Translations under genes and position numbers: made by a program | Assembly: GCA_041662485.1 (NCBI GenBank) | Contig: JBAZSJ010000022.1 | Coordinates: 1-64,000 of the forward strand | Source: Rariglobus sp041662485 | GTDB taxonomy: Bacteria; Verrucomicrobiota; Verrucomicrobiia; Opitutales; Opitutaceae | Reading direction: 5' to 3' | DNA: 64,000 bases | The notes under the pieces: generated by a model | The model's database searches: none | The model's input: the letters and a program-made list of their open reading frames with translations, nothing else | What the model was told of the DNA's origin: nothing | Shown here: in pieces, positions 15,952-24,903 of the stretch | Layout: every line of letters starts with the position of its first letter | How positions within the stretch are numbered: position 1 is the stretch's first letter

Positions 15952-18183
15952 TCACGTCTTCGAGGCGAGTTCCTTGCACGCTTTCAGATCAAGCTTCCCG
16001 GTGCCGAGCACCGGAATTTTATCCACACGGATAACCGTGCGCGGAATCCAAAGATTGGGCACCCCGGCGGCGGACAGTTTTTCTTTGACCGACTCGGCCG
16101 TCAGTTCGTCCCGCGCGCTCAACAACACGATCTGCTCCCCCTTGCCCGGATCGGGCGCACCGACCACCGCCAGCGCATAGCCCTCGGCCTGATCGATTGA
16201 AAACGCCTCCAGCAGCTTTTGCTCGACCGTGCCATGCGGCACCATCTCTCCTGCGATTTTTGAAAACCGTGAAAGACGTCCCTCGATGGTCAGAAACCCG
16301 TCCTCGTCGAAATGACCCAGGTCTCCCGTGAGATACCAACCGTCATGAAAAACGGCGCGCGTCTTTTCCTCGTCCCCCAGATAACCGCTGAAAATATTCG
16401 CCCCGCGAAAAGCGACCATGCCCGTCTCACCGATCGGAATCGGCGCCTTTGTCTCCGGATCCAGCACGCGCGCGGTCATGCCCACCATCATGCGCCCGAC
16501 CGTCCCCAGCCGTTTTCCCGCCTGCGTATCCGCCGTGCCGGTCGTGACGAGCGGATCGGGCTGGTTCACGTTGGTCGCCGGCGAGGCCTCGGTCATGCCG
16601 TAGCCCTGCATGATCTCGATGTTGAATTTCTGCAGGACGCCCTCGTAGAGATCCATTGGCATCTTCTCCGCCCCTGACACGAGAATCTTCAGGCTGACCA
16701 GATCCTTCGGCTCGGCTTTTTTCACGATGGGACGCATGAATGTCGGCGCGATCACCACCACGCTCACCTTTTCTTCTCGGATCGCGTCGATGATTTTACG
16801 CGTGTCGAGCGGGCTCGGCACCGAGACCGAGCGGCAGCCACGGATCAACGGATACCACATGTTAACCGTGAATCCGAAACTGTGAAACACAGGAAGACAG
16901 TTCAGCATGATCGTCGATTGAGGCAGGATGGAGAGCGACGAGAACTGCCAGCAGTTGGCCAGAATGTTGCGATGTGAAAGCGCCACTCCCTTCGGTTCGC
17001 CCGAACTCCCGCTGGTGAACAGCAGCCCGGCCTCCTCGCGGTCGCCGCGCTTGGGCAGGCCGAGCAACCGGGCGACCATCTGGTTCGGCAGCAGCCACGC
17101 CGCCAAAAGCCACGGCAGCAGGGCGCGCTTCCCGCCGATCTCGGCGATCATTTTCCCGAGATCCAGCGTGCGCTCCGGCCAGGGAAAGTCGGGGACCTTG
17201 GCCCGCACCAGATCGGCCGAAATCATGGTTTTCACGCCTGACAACTGCAGGCTCGACTCGCTGGCCGCCCGGCCGGCGGTGAAGTTGAAATTGACCGGCA
17301 CCTTGCCCGCGCAGACCACCGCAAGATTGGCGATGGTCGCCCCTGCGCCGGGTGGCAGCACGATGCCCACGCGCGGCTCGGCCACGGTGCGTTTCAGGTG
17401 TCGCGACAACGCCGCCGCCGCCGCCAGCAACTGGGCGCCCGTCAACGGACGGCGCGCGCCCGTGCGATCCACCAGCGGCACATGCCAGGGACGGCGGACC
17501 AGACCGCGCACGATCTCGCGTCCGAGGTGGCGCTTGAGCTGCGGACGCTCCTCAAACGCTTCGCAGCCGAGATCGAGCAGCGAGCGGCGCACGCTGGTGG
17601 TGTCGGCCTGTTTCGCCGGAATCGGCTCGCCCCACGCGACGAAGACGGCGGTGCGCATGATGCGCGGCGATTTGAAGAGGTATTTGTTTTCCGAAAACGA
17701 AAACACCGAGCCCCACAGGCCGTCGTGCGCCACGGGAACGACCGGCACGCCGGCCTTGCGCGCCATGAGCTCGAAGCCGCGCTCCAGTTTCATGAGCTGC
17801 CCGGTGCGCGAAATGGCACCCTCGGGGAAAATCAGCACGAGTTCGCCCGCCTGAAGCGACTTCGAGACGAGCCTCGTTGCCTCAAGGGCGCTGGTGGGCG
17901 ACACCGGAATGGTGCCGGTAAGCTTGAACGCCAGCTTGAAGCGCCAGTTCAGGTTCATGAAGGCCTCCGAACCCACGAACCGGATCGGTCGCGGACAGGC
18001 GAGTTGGAGCACGATGCCATCCATGTAGGAGAGGTGGTTGGCGACCAGCAGCGCGCCCCCCTCGGGAATGCGTTCGGCACCTCGCGAACGCACGCGGTAA
18101 AGCAGGCGCGCAAGACAGATGACCGGGGCCGCCATAAACCAGGAGGCGTAGGTGCGACGAAAAAAAGTGGATTTGGAAGACAT
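15952..18183 (-). CDS. PlsC acyltransferase / acyl-ACP synthetase fusion (Aas-like)
   Basis: A 743-aa two-domain protein. Residues about 15-200 form a PlsC-type 1-acylglycerol-3-phosphate acyltransferase with the HX4D box (NHLSYMDG) and EGAISRTG. From about residue 230 an adenylating AMP-binding domain follows, with the P-loop-like FTSGSSGEPKGVALSH, QGYGMTEASP and YLTGDLGHFDEDGF. E. coli Aas has the same order and reacylates lysophospholipids with fatty acids activated on ACP. The LplT flippase domain found fused in some homologues is absent. The gene lies 24 bp after marR on the same strand, suggesting control by it. Activity on the membrane is inferred. Confidence 0.88.
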   Translation of the reverse strand: MSSKSTFFRRTYASWFMAAPVICLARLLYRVRSRGAERIPEGGALLVANHLSYMDGIVLQLACPRPIRFVGSEAFMNLNWRFKLAFKLTGTIPVSPTSALEATRLVSKSLQAGELVLIFPEGAISRTGQLMKLERGFELMARKAGVPVVPVAHDGLWGSVFSFSENKYLFKSPRIMRTAVFVAWGEPIPAKQADTTSVRRSLLDLGCEAFEERPQLKRHLGREIVRGLVRRPWHVPLVDRTGARRPLTGAQLLAAAAALSRHLKRTVAEPRVGIVLPPGAGATIANLAVVCAGKVPVNFNFTAGRAASESSLQLSGVKTMISADLVRAKVPDFPWPERTLDLGKMIAEIGGKRALLPWLLAAWLLPNQMVARLLGLPKRGDREEAGLLFTSGSSGEPKGVALSHRNILANCWQFSSLSILPQSTIMLNCLPVFHSFGFTVNMWYPLIRGCRSVSVPSPLDTRKIIDAIREEKVSVVVIAPTFMRPIVKKAEPKDLVSLKILVSGAEKMPMDLYEGVLQKFNIEIMQGYGMTEASPATNVNQPDPLVTTGTADTQAGKRLGTVGRMMVGMTARVLDPETKAPIPIGETGMVAFRGANIFSGYLGDEEKTRAVFHDGWYLTGDLGHFDEDGFLTIEGRLSRFSKIAGEMVPHGTVEQKLLEAFSIDQAEGYALAVVGAPDPGKGEQIVLLSARDELTAESVKEKLSAAGVPNLWIPRTVIRVDKIPVLGTGKLDLKACKELASKT

Positions 18184-18207
18184 GGGAACGAAAGGGATGG
18201 AGGACGT

Positions 18208-18654
18208 TTATTGGGGCAGGCGCCAGGAAACCGCCCCGGCCTGCAATGATTTCAAAACCGTGAGCGCATCGCGCGCCTGTTTTTCGCTGATGCCGGACGT
18301 GACCTGCGAGGCCACCTGAAGATAAAGGGGCTGGACCTGCGTCCACAGCTTGCGACCCGCCGGCGTGAGGGAAACGCGATAAACCCGCCGGTCGGACGGA
18401 TGATCCGTGCGCTTCACGAGTCCGGATTTCTCGAGCCGGTCAAGCAGGCCGGTCACGTTGGAACGATCCACCACAAGGATGTCGCCCAGCTCCCGCTGGC
18501 TCAGACCCTCTTCGGATTCGCCGAGGACATTGAGCACGTTGTATTGCGCCGCAGTCAGCCCGTGCGGGCGGAAAAGCCGCTGACTCTCGCGGAGAAACGT
18601 GTCCGCCGTCGCCATCACCTCCCTGGCCAATTCATAGCCGAATGTCGTCTGCAT
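18208..18654 (-). CDS. MarR-family transcriptional regulator
   Basis: A 148-aa winged-helix repressor. The DNA-binding part reads SQRELGDILVVDRSNVTGLLDRLEKSGLVKRTDHPSDRRVYRVSLT, which contains the wing DRR typical of MarR. Flanking helices form the dimer interface. It is 31 bp after the TOPRIM-like gene and 24 bp before the acyltransferase fusion, all on the minus strand. It probably senses a lipid or aromatic ligand and controls the fusion gene, but no clear operator was found. Confidence 0.9.
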   Translation of the reverse strand: MQTTFGYELAREVMATADTFLRESQRLFRPHGLTAAQYNVLNVLGESEEGLSQRELGDILVVDRSNVTGLLDRLEKSGLVKRTDHPSDRRVYRVSLTPAGRKLWTQVQPLYLQVASQVTSGISEKQARDALTVLKSLQAGAVSWRLPQ

Positions 18655-18685
18655 GACATCGGTTGTGATAGCGATTGTTCATATG

Positions 18686-19327
18686 TCAACTATTCTTCTT
18701 CCATGATCGGATATCCCGGGCGAGCGCGGCGAAACTGGGAAAATCATTCTCCAACCGGCGCAGGTCGTGACGGTGGCGACGCACTTCTTCGACGGCGCGC
18801 TGGGTTTCCAGTTGGAGATTCGGCCGGTCCGTGCCGTAGACGCGGAACTTCAACTGGGCGCGGGTATAGGGCAGCCGGCCGGTCGCCAGCCCTTCGGCCC
18901 AGGCCGCTTCGCTCACCTGTTCCTCCAGCCCGCACAAATACCATGCCTCGACCGCCGGCACGGCGATGCCCACCCCGCGCAACACCCGGCTGCGTCCGTG
19001 CGCAGGGGGGAATTTCTTGGCGGTCTGCCGAAAGACCGCCCGCAGCCGGCACATCCGGCACTGCGGATGAAAGTAGCCGGGGGCGTCATGCGCGGCGGTG
19101 TGCACCACGGAGTCGTCGCTATCCACGACAACGACAAGACCGTCGGCATCGGTATTGAAGTGCAAATGCCGGATGATCGACGGCAGCACCTGCTCCACCG
19201 AAGGCCAGCCGCGCGCGCGCAGGCCCGGATGCACATGCTTGAAGTGCCCGCCCAGCACCGCCTCCATCAGAATCGCGATCGCGGCTTCGTCGGCGGGGGA
19301 CTCGCTAAGGACGGCAAGCTTCATCAT
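18686..19327 (-). CDS. TOPRIM-like (DUF4276/DUF4435-type) protein paired with an AAA ATPase
   Basis: A 213-aa protein. The N-terminus (MMKLAVLSESPADEAAIAILMEAVLGG) carries a Glu followed by ADE in the position of the TOPRIM glutamate. DGLVVVVDSDDSVVH supplies the DxD pair on the next strand. This is the pattern of small OLD-type TOPRIM nucleases and of the second genes in ATPase-nuclease pairs. A CxxC pair (CRMCRL) lies near residue 92. Its ATG overlaps the stop of the ATPase gene by 4 bases (ATGA), so the two are translationally coupled. Nuclease activity is inferred from the fold pattern only; a different metal-binding role is possible. Confidence 0.65.
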   Translation of the reverse strand: MMKLAVLSESPADEAAIAILMEAVLGGHFKHVHPGLRARGWPSVEQVLPSIIRHLHFNTDADGLVVVVDSDDSVVHTAAHDAPGYFHPQCRMCRLRAVFRQTAKKFPPAHGRSRVLRGVGIAVPAVEAWYLCGLEEQVSEAAWAEGLATGRLPYTRAQLKFRVYGTDRPNLQLETQRAVEEVRRHRHDLRRLENDFPSFAALARDIRSWKKNS

Positions 19328-20328
19328 TCGTCGGGAACTCCTCCCAGGATTCCTGAAAACCACAGGTCGCCCAACGAACCATTTTCCAAAAGCGATGAAA
19401 GATCGGCCCGGTCGCTCAAACGCGTGAAATGGGCGGTGCGCCCGTGTTTTTCCGTGATGACGACCTCCTCCGGATGATCACGGAAAAGATCGAGCAAATA
19501 GGGCGAATGGGTGGTCGTGATAACCTGCACCGGATCGCGCGTCTCGCCGGTGGACGCGGGATAACTGAGCCGATAAAGCAGGTCGCGAATTTCACGGAGC
19601 CGCCGCGGATGGATGCCCCGGTCAATCTCCTCGATGCACACGATGGCGGGCGGCGCCGGATCAAACGCGAGCGCCAGAATCGCCATGAGATAAAGCGTTC
19701 CTTGCGCCAGACCATCGGCCGGCACGACGTCGTCGGAGCCGGCCAACCGCAAGCCCAACTCGACCGTGTGGTCGGCCCGCTCAACCAGATTGATCTCGTC
19801 ATACTCCGGCTGGATGCGGAGCAGCTCGGCCTTCAGCCGCGCGAACTCCTGCGGGTGTTCCTTTTTGAGGACGGCCAGCACGGCGGCGAGGTTGGCGCCG
19901 TCTTCCGCAAGTTCGCCCCCGTCCTTCAGAGCCGACGTCGAGGCGATGCCCTCGTGATCGAAACGGTAGCTCCGCATGCTCAGCAACCGCGCCCGCAGGC
20001 CGGCCCAGTCGTCAACCCCCTCGCCCCTCGGCAACGGCGTGACCTGCAGGAAATCACAAACGGCCTCTGACACGCAGCTGAGAGAAGCCTCCAGTCCGTC
20101 GAAAGGCGGATGAAAACGGAAGGTTATTTCCGCCGCCTCAGGCCGGCGATCGGCATCGGACACCGGTTCGCGGAGCGGAAGGCGGGAGAGACCCCGCAGT
20201 TGGCCGATGGCCTGGATGAGACTGGTCTTGCCCGAGCCATTGGGCCCGATCACGAGATTGAACGGCGCCAGAACCAGACTGGTCTCGCGCAGGGCCTTGA
20301 AGTTCCGGAAAGCAACGGAAGCGATCAC
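19324..20328 (-). CDS. AAA-type (SMC/RecF-like) ATPase of a two-gene system
   Basis: A 334-aa ABC/SMC-like ATPase of the AAA_21/AAA_15 kind. It has Walker A GPNGSGKTS near residue 25, a degenerate signature region (DGLAQGTLYLMAILAL), Walker B AIVCIEEIDRGIHPRR and the H-loop VITTTHSPYLLDLF. The end LGDLWFSGILGGVPDE resembles ATPases that travel with a small TOPRIM or DUF4276 gene. I use the GTG at 20328 (VIASVAFRNFKALRE, the usual start of this fold); an ATG at 20418 would add 30 residues with no likeness to the family. The gene is coupled to the TOPRIM-like gene. Related pairs serve in phage defence; that role here is inference. Confidence 0.8.
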   Translation of the reverse strand: MIASVAFRNFKALRETSLVLAPFNLVIGPNGSGKTSLIQAIGQLRGLSRLPLREPVSDADRRPEAAEITFRFHPPFDGLEASLSCVSEAVCDFLQVTPLPRGEGVDDWAGLRARLLSMRSYRFDHEGIASTSALKDGGELAEDGANLAAVLAVLKKEHPQEFARLKAELLRIQPEYDEINLVERADHTVELGLRLAGSDDVVPADGLAQGTLYLMAILALAFDPAPPAIVCIEEIDRGIHPRRLREIRDLLYRLSYPASTGETRDPVQVITTTHSPYLLDLFRDHPEEVVITEKHGRTAHFTRLSDRADLSSLLENGSLGDLWFSGILGGVPDE

Positions 20329-20471
20329 GCCGTCAAAATGACGACCTTGCCATCGTGGAGCAATCCCAAGACTCCAACTTATTTGCAGCAGCCTCCGCCA
20401 CCGCTTCCTCCCCGCCATCAGGCAACTTGCCTGTGTCTCATTGAATCAGGAGGACTGCCCGCCCATCTGCT

Positions 20472-20981
20472 TTACGACTGGTCATGTCGGTTTGGGGCAA
20501 TGTGCCGTAAAAGGTAAAGACAGTAGGCAAGTGGTATAGCGCCTAAAACGCCAAACGAGCAGTCAATCAGTCTCCAATACATGGGGATTCCTCGTATTGG
20601 TCCGCAAATAAGCGCCAAGGGAATAACCAAAAAACATGCGGCGATGCCTGCGTAAAGAACCGGGCGGCTTTCGGACGGACGGATCAACGGACCAATAAAA
20701 AACAGGGCTATAATAATGTGACCGAATGCCAACCAGTCGGTGCCATACGCAACCCAAGGGTAAGCGGCATACATGTCCTCCAGTCCAAATTTGACGGTCA
20801 AAATCCAGAACGCCAAACCACTGTGACCCACTGGAGAAGTCGCATCGGAAAGGCCAAGCCACGCAACAAGGAGCTTCATCTCCCTCAACAAAGGAAATGC
20901 GGTGACGCCACTGGCGAGTAATCCCACGATGAACAAGATCATCGTAAATCTAAACCGAAAGACTGCTTTCGATGAGGTCAT
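20472..20981 (-). CDS. Four-helix membrane protein, unknown function
   Basis: A 169-aa protein with four hydrophobic helices: FTMILFIVGLLASGVTAFPLL, WLAFGHIIIALFFIGPLI, VLYAGIAACFLVIPLALICG and a final one ending AIPLAYCLYLLRHI. Short polar loops separate them. I recognise no named domain. It is AT-richer than its neighbours, which may reflect its hydrophobic content or transfer. It lies upstream of the ATPase gene on the same strand, 143 bp from the chosen start, so it may or may not share its transcript. Confidence 0.65.
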   Translation of the reverse strand: MTSSKAVFRFRFTMILFIVGLLASGVTAFPLLREMKLLVAWLGLSDATSPVGHSGLAFWILTVKFGLEDMYAAYPWVAYGTDWLAFGHIIIALFFIGPLIRPSESRPVLYAGIAACFLVIPLALICGPIRGIPMYWRLIDCSFGVLGAIPLAYCLYLLRHIAPNRHDQS

Positions 20982-21197
20982 TCCTGAATATCTGTGCGGA
21001 CGCGAAAAACTTGATTATGGCTTAACCCCGCCAGGCTTTTGAATGGGATTTCGAAGGTTAACGCCATACCGCGAATCAGAATTGTCCGGGAATTCTACAG
21101 GGTAAAGGCGCATCTCTCCGAGAATACGTTGTAACTGAGTTACCTACCCGGTCTTGGCTTTCGGACTGCGGAACCGAGAAAACTCCATTGGCGCAAC

Positions 21198-22718
21198 CTA
21201 CGCGAGCCGCGCCTTCACCGTGCGGCGGTCCAGATCGAGGCGACGGGCGGCCTCCTCAACCGTTCCCGCCTGTCCGTGCACCTGCCGGGTGTAACGACGC
21301 AACACCTCCTCGGCCGTGAGCCGGCCTTCGCTCAGCAGGGAATTCCAGTCCTCCCCCGCTCCCGCCGTCAGCACGGCCGGACGGTAGGTTCCTCGCACCA
21401 GAAGATTGCGCATGCATTGCTCGAGCTCGCGAAAATTGCCCGGCCATGCGTAATTCTCGCCCAGGTTTTTCCCGATCCAGGCAACCACTTCGCCCGCGAA
21501 CGTCCCTCCGTCCTCTTCGCCGAGCAGCCGGCCCGCGACATATTCCACCAGCGAGGACAATTCATCCGGACAGTCGTCAAGCTGTTCGCGCAACGACGGC
21601 GTGTGGATGAGATCGGAACACAGGCGGTAATAAAAATCCTCACGAAAGCGTCCCGCGCGAATCTCCGCCGCAAGGTCGCGATTGGTCGCGGCGACGATTT
21701 TCCCCTTAAACGTGCGCGTCTCCGTGTCACCGAGGCGCTGGAAGGTGCGCGATTGCAGCACGCGCAGCAGCTTCACCTGAATGCCGATCTCCACGTCGCC
21801 GATTTCGTCGAGAAACACCGAGCCGGCCGCCGGACACGTTTCCATCCAGCCTTCGCGATCCGCCAGTGCGCCGGTAAACGCCCCGCGCCGGTGGCCGAAC
21901 AGCTCCGACTCGATCAACGTGGGCGACAGCGCCGAGAGATTGAGCGGGAAAAACGCCGCCGTTGAAAAATTGTCCGTGAACCCGCCGCGCTTCGGATCGA
22001 ACGGCAGGTAGCGCGACAACGCGATGGCGCGCGCCACCAGTTCCTTGCCCGTGCCCGACGGTCCCGTGACCAGCGTGGCAAAGTCCCCCATGCGCGCATG
22101 CAGCACGCGGCGATAGCGCCTCAGGTCGTGCGTGAACACCGATTGCCAGATCGCCGCGCGCAACCTCGCCATCGGCGCCGATCCGCCCGTGAGCGAACGA
22201 AAGATATGATGAAACGCCCGCCGGATCTGAAACGCGCACGCAAACAAGTGGGCGGTCGGCTGCGTGTCGAGCAACTCCAGTCCCGGCAGCGCCAAGCAGC
22301 GCTCCACGTCGGCCTTGAACGCCGGATAAAAATCCACGCGCGCCCCGCCCTCGCCGCCTCGTCCGGCCAGCGCCGCCCTGATCACCGCGTCGAAACGCAG
22401 TGAATACGTCTGGTAGAGCCAGAATCCCGCCAGCTCCTCGTAAGCGGACGCCTCCGCCTTCGTCACGCGCCCGTCGCGCGGCCAGCGTGCCCGCGCCTGT
22501 TCGATCACCGTCCCCGCCCGCTCCGTAAGACGCACGTGATTGGGATGCTCGCTCTCGGCCGGCGGTAGCTTGTTCCACTCCGATCCCGCCACGACGAACT
22601 CGTCGCCCAACGCCGCCCGTTCGCACGCCACGCGCTCCGGCAGGAAGGGATTGGTCGCATTGATCCGCGCCACCGCTTCGGAAAACTCCCGCTCAGTCAC
22701 CATAAATAGGGAGGCCAT
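21198..22718 (-). CDS. Sigma-54-dependent transcriptional activator
   Basis: A 506-aa bacterial enhancer-binding protein. The central AAA+ domain starts near residue 215 with Walker A GPSGTGKELVARAIA. It then has ESELFGHRRGAFTGA, the GAFTGA loop that contacts sigma-54, Walker B SVFLDEIGDVEIGIQVKLLRVLQ and RFREDFYYRL. A short Fis-like helix-turn-helix (GTVEEAARRLDLDRRTVKARL) closes the protein. The roughly 200-residue N-terminal region is no receiver, PAS or GAF domain that I recognise, so the signal is unknown. It is transcribed divergently from the VIT/VWA gene across an AT-rich 146-bp gap, making that gene a likely target. Confidence 0.92.
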   Translation of the reverse strand: MASLFMVTEREFSEAVARINATNPFLPERVACERAALGDEFVVAGSEWNKLPPAESEHPNHVRLTERAGTVIEQARARWPRDGRVTKAEASAYEELAGFWLYQTYSLRFDAVIRAALAGRGGEGGARVDFYPAFKADVERCLALPGLELLDTQPTAHLFACAFQIRRAFHHIFRSLTGGSAPMARLRAAIWQSVFTHDLRRYRRVLHARMGDFATLVTGPSGTGKELVARAIALSRYLPFDPKRGGFTDNFSTAAFFPLNLSALSPTLIESELFGHRRGAFTGALADREGWMETCPAAGSVFLDEIGDVEIGIQVKLLRVLQSRTFQRLGDTETRTFKGKIVAATNRDLAAEIRAGRFREDFYYRLCSDLIHTPSLREQLDDCPDELSSLVEYVAGRLLGEEDGGTFAGEVVAWIGKNLGENYAWPGNFRELEQCMRNLLVRGTYRPAVLTAGAGEDWNSLLSEGRLTAEEVLRRYTRQVHGQAGTVEEAARRLDLDRRTVKARLA

Positions 22719-22864
22719 GTTTACATTTTATGCATATCACTATTCATTTTATGTCAATTTATGATATCAGTATAATAACCGAATTATTTGTTAGATGCTA
22801 TCAATCAATGGCTTGATTCCGTGACAGCAACCTTGGCATCGCCTGAGCAAAGGAGTATCCCGCC
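22719..22864. promoter_or_regulatory. AT-rich divergent regulatory region
   Basis: The gap between the sigma-54 activator and the VIT/VWA gene is strikingly AT-rich for this genome. It contains the repeated word CATTTTATG (near 22733 and 22745) and a TATAAT at 22771-22776 facing the VIT/VWA gene. A GG-N10-GC sigma-54-like match (TTGGCATCGCCTGAGCA, 22833-22849) overlaps the ribosome-binding site, so it is doubtful as a promoter. Confidence 0.5.
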
Positions 22865-24901
22865 ATGAAAATCAAATCACTCCTTATCAGCGGCCTGCTC
22901 GCCTTGGCGGCGGGCCTCGTCCCGGTTTTTGCCGGCGGCACGCTCACTCCGGTCGGATCGCCGCATGCGCCCATCCAGATCCGTTCCCATCAGGTGAACG
23001 TCACCATCAACAACGGCTTCGCCCAAACCGAGGTCATCCAGACGTTCTTCAATCCCAACCCGACCGACCTCGAGGCGATCTACGCCTTCCCCGTGCCGAA
23101 GAGCGCGAGTCTCTCCGAGGTCACCATCACCTCCGGCGAAAAAACGCTCAACGGCGAAGTCCTCCCGAAGAAGGAAGCCGCGACGATCTACGAAGAGGAA
23201 AAGGCCAAGGGCAACGACGCCGGCCTCACCACCAAGAACGGCTACCAGAACTACGAGTTCAAGATCACGCCCGTCCGCGCCAACGCCGAGACGCAGCTCC
23301 GCTTCGTTTACTACCAGCCGCTCGAGATCGATACCGGCGTCGGCCGCTACGTTTACCCGCTCGAAGAAGGCGGCACCGACGAGGTCGCCAAGAGTTTCTG
23401 GCAACCCGCCCATTCAGCCGTCGAGGGACGTTTTTCGATCAACGTCGTGCTGAAATCCGCCTGGCCCGTCGATGACGTGCGCGTCCCGGGTTTTGAAGGC
23501 GCCGCCGTCACCAAGAAGATCGACTCCGGCAACTACACGCTGTCGCTCGACCGCACCAACGCGAAGCTCGATAGCGACTTCGTTCTCTACTACCGCCTCG
23601 CCGCCAACCTTCCAGGCCGCGTCGAGGTCATCCCCTACCGCGCCGACAAGAACAAGCCCGGCACCTTCATGATGGTCGTCACTCCCGGCATCGACTTGCA
23701 GCCGATCACCCACGGCGCCGATTACACCTATGTGCTCGACGTCTCCGGCTCCATGCAGGGCAAGATCGCCACGCTCGCCAACGGCGTCAGCCAAGCCCTC
23801 GGCCAGATGAGCCCCAACGACCGCTTCCGCCTCATCACCTTCGAGACGAACGCCCGCGAGGTTCTTGGCTGGACCGCCGCCACGCCCGAGAACGTCGCCC
23901 GCGCCACCGCCCTCGTGAAGGGCTTCCAGCCCGGCGGCAGCACCAACATCTACGCCGGCCTCCAGCTCGCGCTCAAGGATCTCGACGCCGACCGCGCCAC
24001 CAGCGTTGTCCTCGTGACCGACGGCGTGACCAACGAGGGCATCGTCGACCCCAAGGCATTCCACGCCCTCCTGAAGCAAAACGACATTCGCTTTTTCGGC
24101 TTTCTCATCGGCAACAACTCAAACTGGCCGCTCATGCGCGCCATGGGCGACGCCACAGGCGGGTTCTACACCGGCGTGTCCAATGCCGATGACATCGTCG
24201 GCCAGCTCCTCCTCGCCAAGTCGAAGATCGCCTACGAGTCGCTCCACGACGCGTCCTTCAAGTTCACCGGCGCCCGCGTGTCCGAGACGACCGGCGACCT
24301 GCCGCAGAAAATCTATCGCGGCCAGCAGCTCGTGATCTTCGGCCGCTACGATGGTGCCGGCAAAGCCACCGTCACGCTCAACGCCAAGCTCACCGGCCAG
24401 GACAAGACCTACACCACCACGTTCGACTTCCCGGAGGTCGACACCGACAACCCCGAGATCGAACGCCTCTGGGCCCTTGCCCAGATCGAGCAGATCGAAC
24501 TCAAGGAGTCCATCGGCCAGATGCCCTCCAACGAATCGAAGGACGCCATCACCAGCCTCGGCGTGAACTACCAGCTCGTGACCGACCACACCTCGATGAT
24601 CGTCCTTGATGACGCCACCCACGCCAGTCGCGGCATCGAGCGCAAAAACCAGCAGCGCATCGCGGCCGAGCGCACCGCCCAGAGCGTGCGCGCCGCGCAA
24701 CCCGTGAAAAGCTACCAGGTCGACGCGCAACAGCCGACCTACACCGCCCCGGCTCCCCACGTAAGCCACACGAACTTCGGCGGAGGCGGTGGCGGCGGGG
24801 CGCTTGATCGCGACGACATGGTGATTCTCGCCATGATCCTCGGCCTCGTCGGCGCAACCTACGCCGGCCGCAAGGCGATGAAGCGGAAATCGGACAAGTA
24901 A
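22865..24901 (+). CDS. VIT and VWA domain surface protein with C-terminal sorting-like tail
   Basis: A 678-aa exported protein. A signal peptide (MKIKSLLISGLLALAAGLVPVFAGG) is followed by a VIT domain (about 28-150, as in inter-alpha-trypsin inhibitor heavy chains). A von Willebrand A domain follows (about 285-460) with the MIDAS residues DVSGSM (292-297) and a later TNIYAGL. The C-terminus is a seven-glycine run, four polar residues, one hydrophobic helix (MVILAMILGLVGATYAG) and a basic tail RKAMKRKSDK. That tripartite tail resembles GlyGly-CTERM signals cut by rhombosortase, and a rhombosortase gene follows. AAGGAG lies 9 nt before the ATG. It probably binds ligands at the cell surface with a divalent metal. 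Confidence 0.88.
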   Translation: MKIKSLLISGLLALAAGLVPVFAGGTLTPVGSPHAPIQIRSHQVNVTINNGFAQTEVIQTFFNPNPTDLEAIYAFPVPKSASLSEVTITSGEKTLNGEVLPKKEAATIYEEEKAKGNDAGLTTKNGYQNYEFKITPVRANAETQLRFVYYQPLEIDTGVGRYVYPLEEGGTDEVAKSFWQPAHSAVEGRFSINVVLKSAWPVDDVRVPGFEGAAVTKKIDSGNYTLSLDRTNAKLDSDFVLYYRLAANLPGRVEVIPYRADKNKPGTFMMVVTPGIDLQPITHGADYTYVLDVSGSMQGKIATLANGVSQALGQMSPNDRFRLITFETNAREVLGWTAATPENVARATALVKGFQPGGSTNIYAGLQLALKDLDADRATSVVLVTDGVTNEGIVDPKAFHALLKQNDIRFFGFLIGNNSNWPLMRAMGDATGGFYTGVSNADDIVGQLLLAKSKIAYESLHDASFKFTGARVSETTGDLPQKIYRGQQLVIFGRYDGAGKATVTLNAKLTGQDKTYTTTFDFPEVDTDNPEIERLWALAQIEQIELKESIGQMPSNESKDAITSLGVNYQLVTDHTSMIVLDDATHASRGIERKNQQRIAAERTAQSVRAAQPVKSYQVDAQQPTYTAPAPHVSHTNFGGGGGGGALDRDDMVILAMILGLVGATYAGRKAMKRKSDK

Positions 24902-24903
24902 CG

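Noticed and set aside
18661..18689. Sigma-70 promoter TTGACA before marR (minus strand)
   Set aside because: The -35 is perfect, but no acceptable -10 occurs at 16-18 bp, and the box overlaps the end of the TOPRIM-like gene.
22833..22849. Sigma-54 promoter (TTGG-N10-GC) for the VIT/VWA gene
   Set aside because: Spacing is right, but the expected start would fall at about 22860, after the AAGGAG ribosome-binding site, leaving almost no leader. Kept only as a note in the regulatory region.
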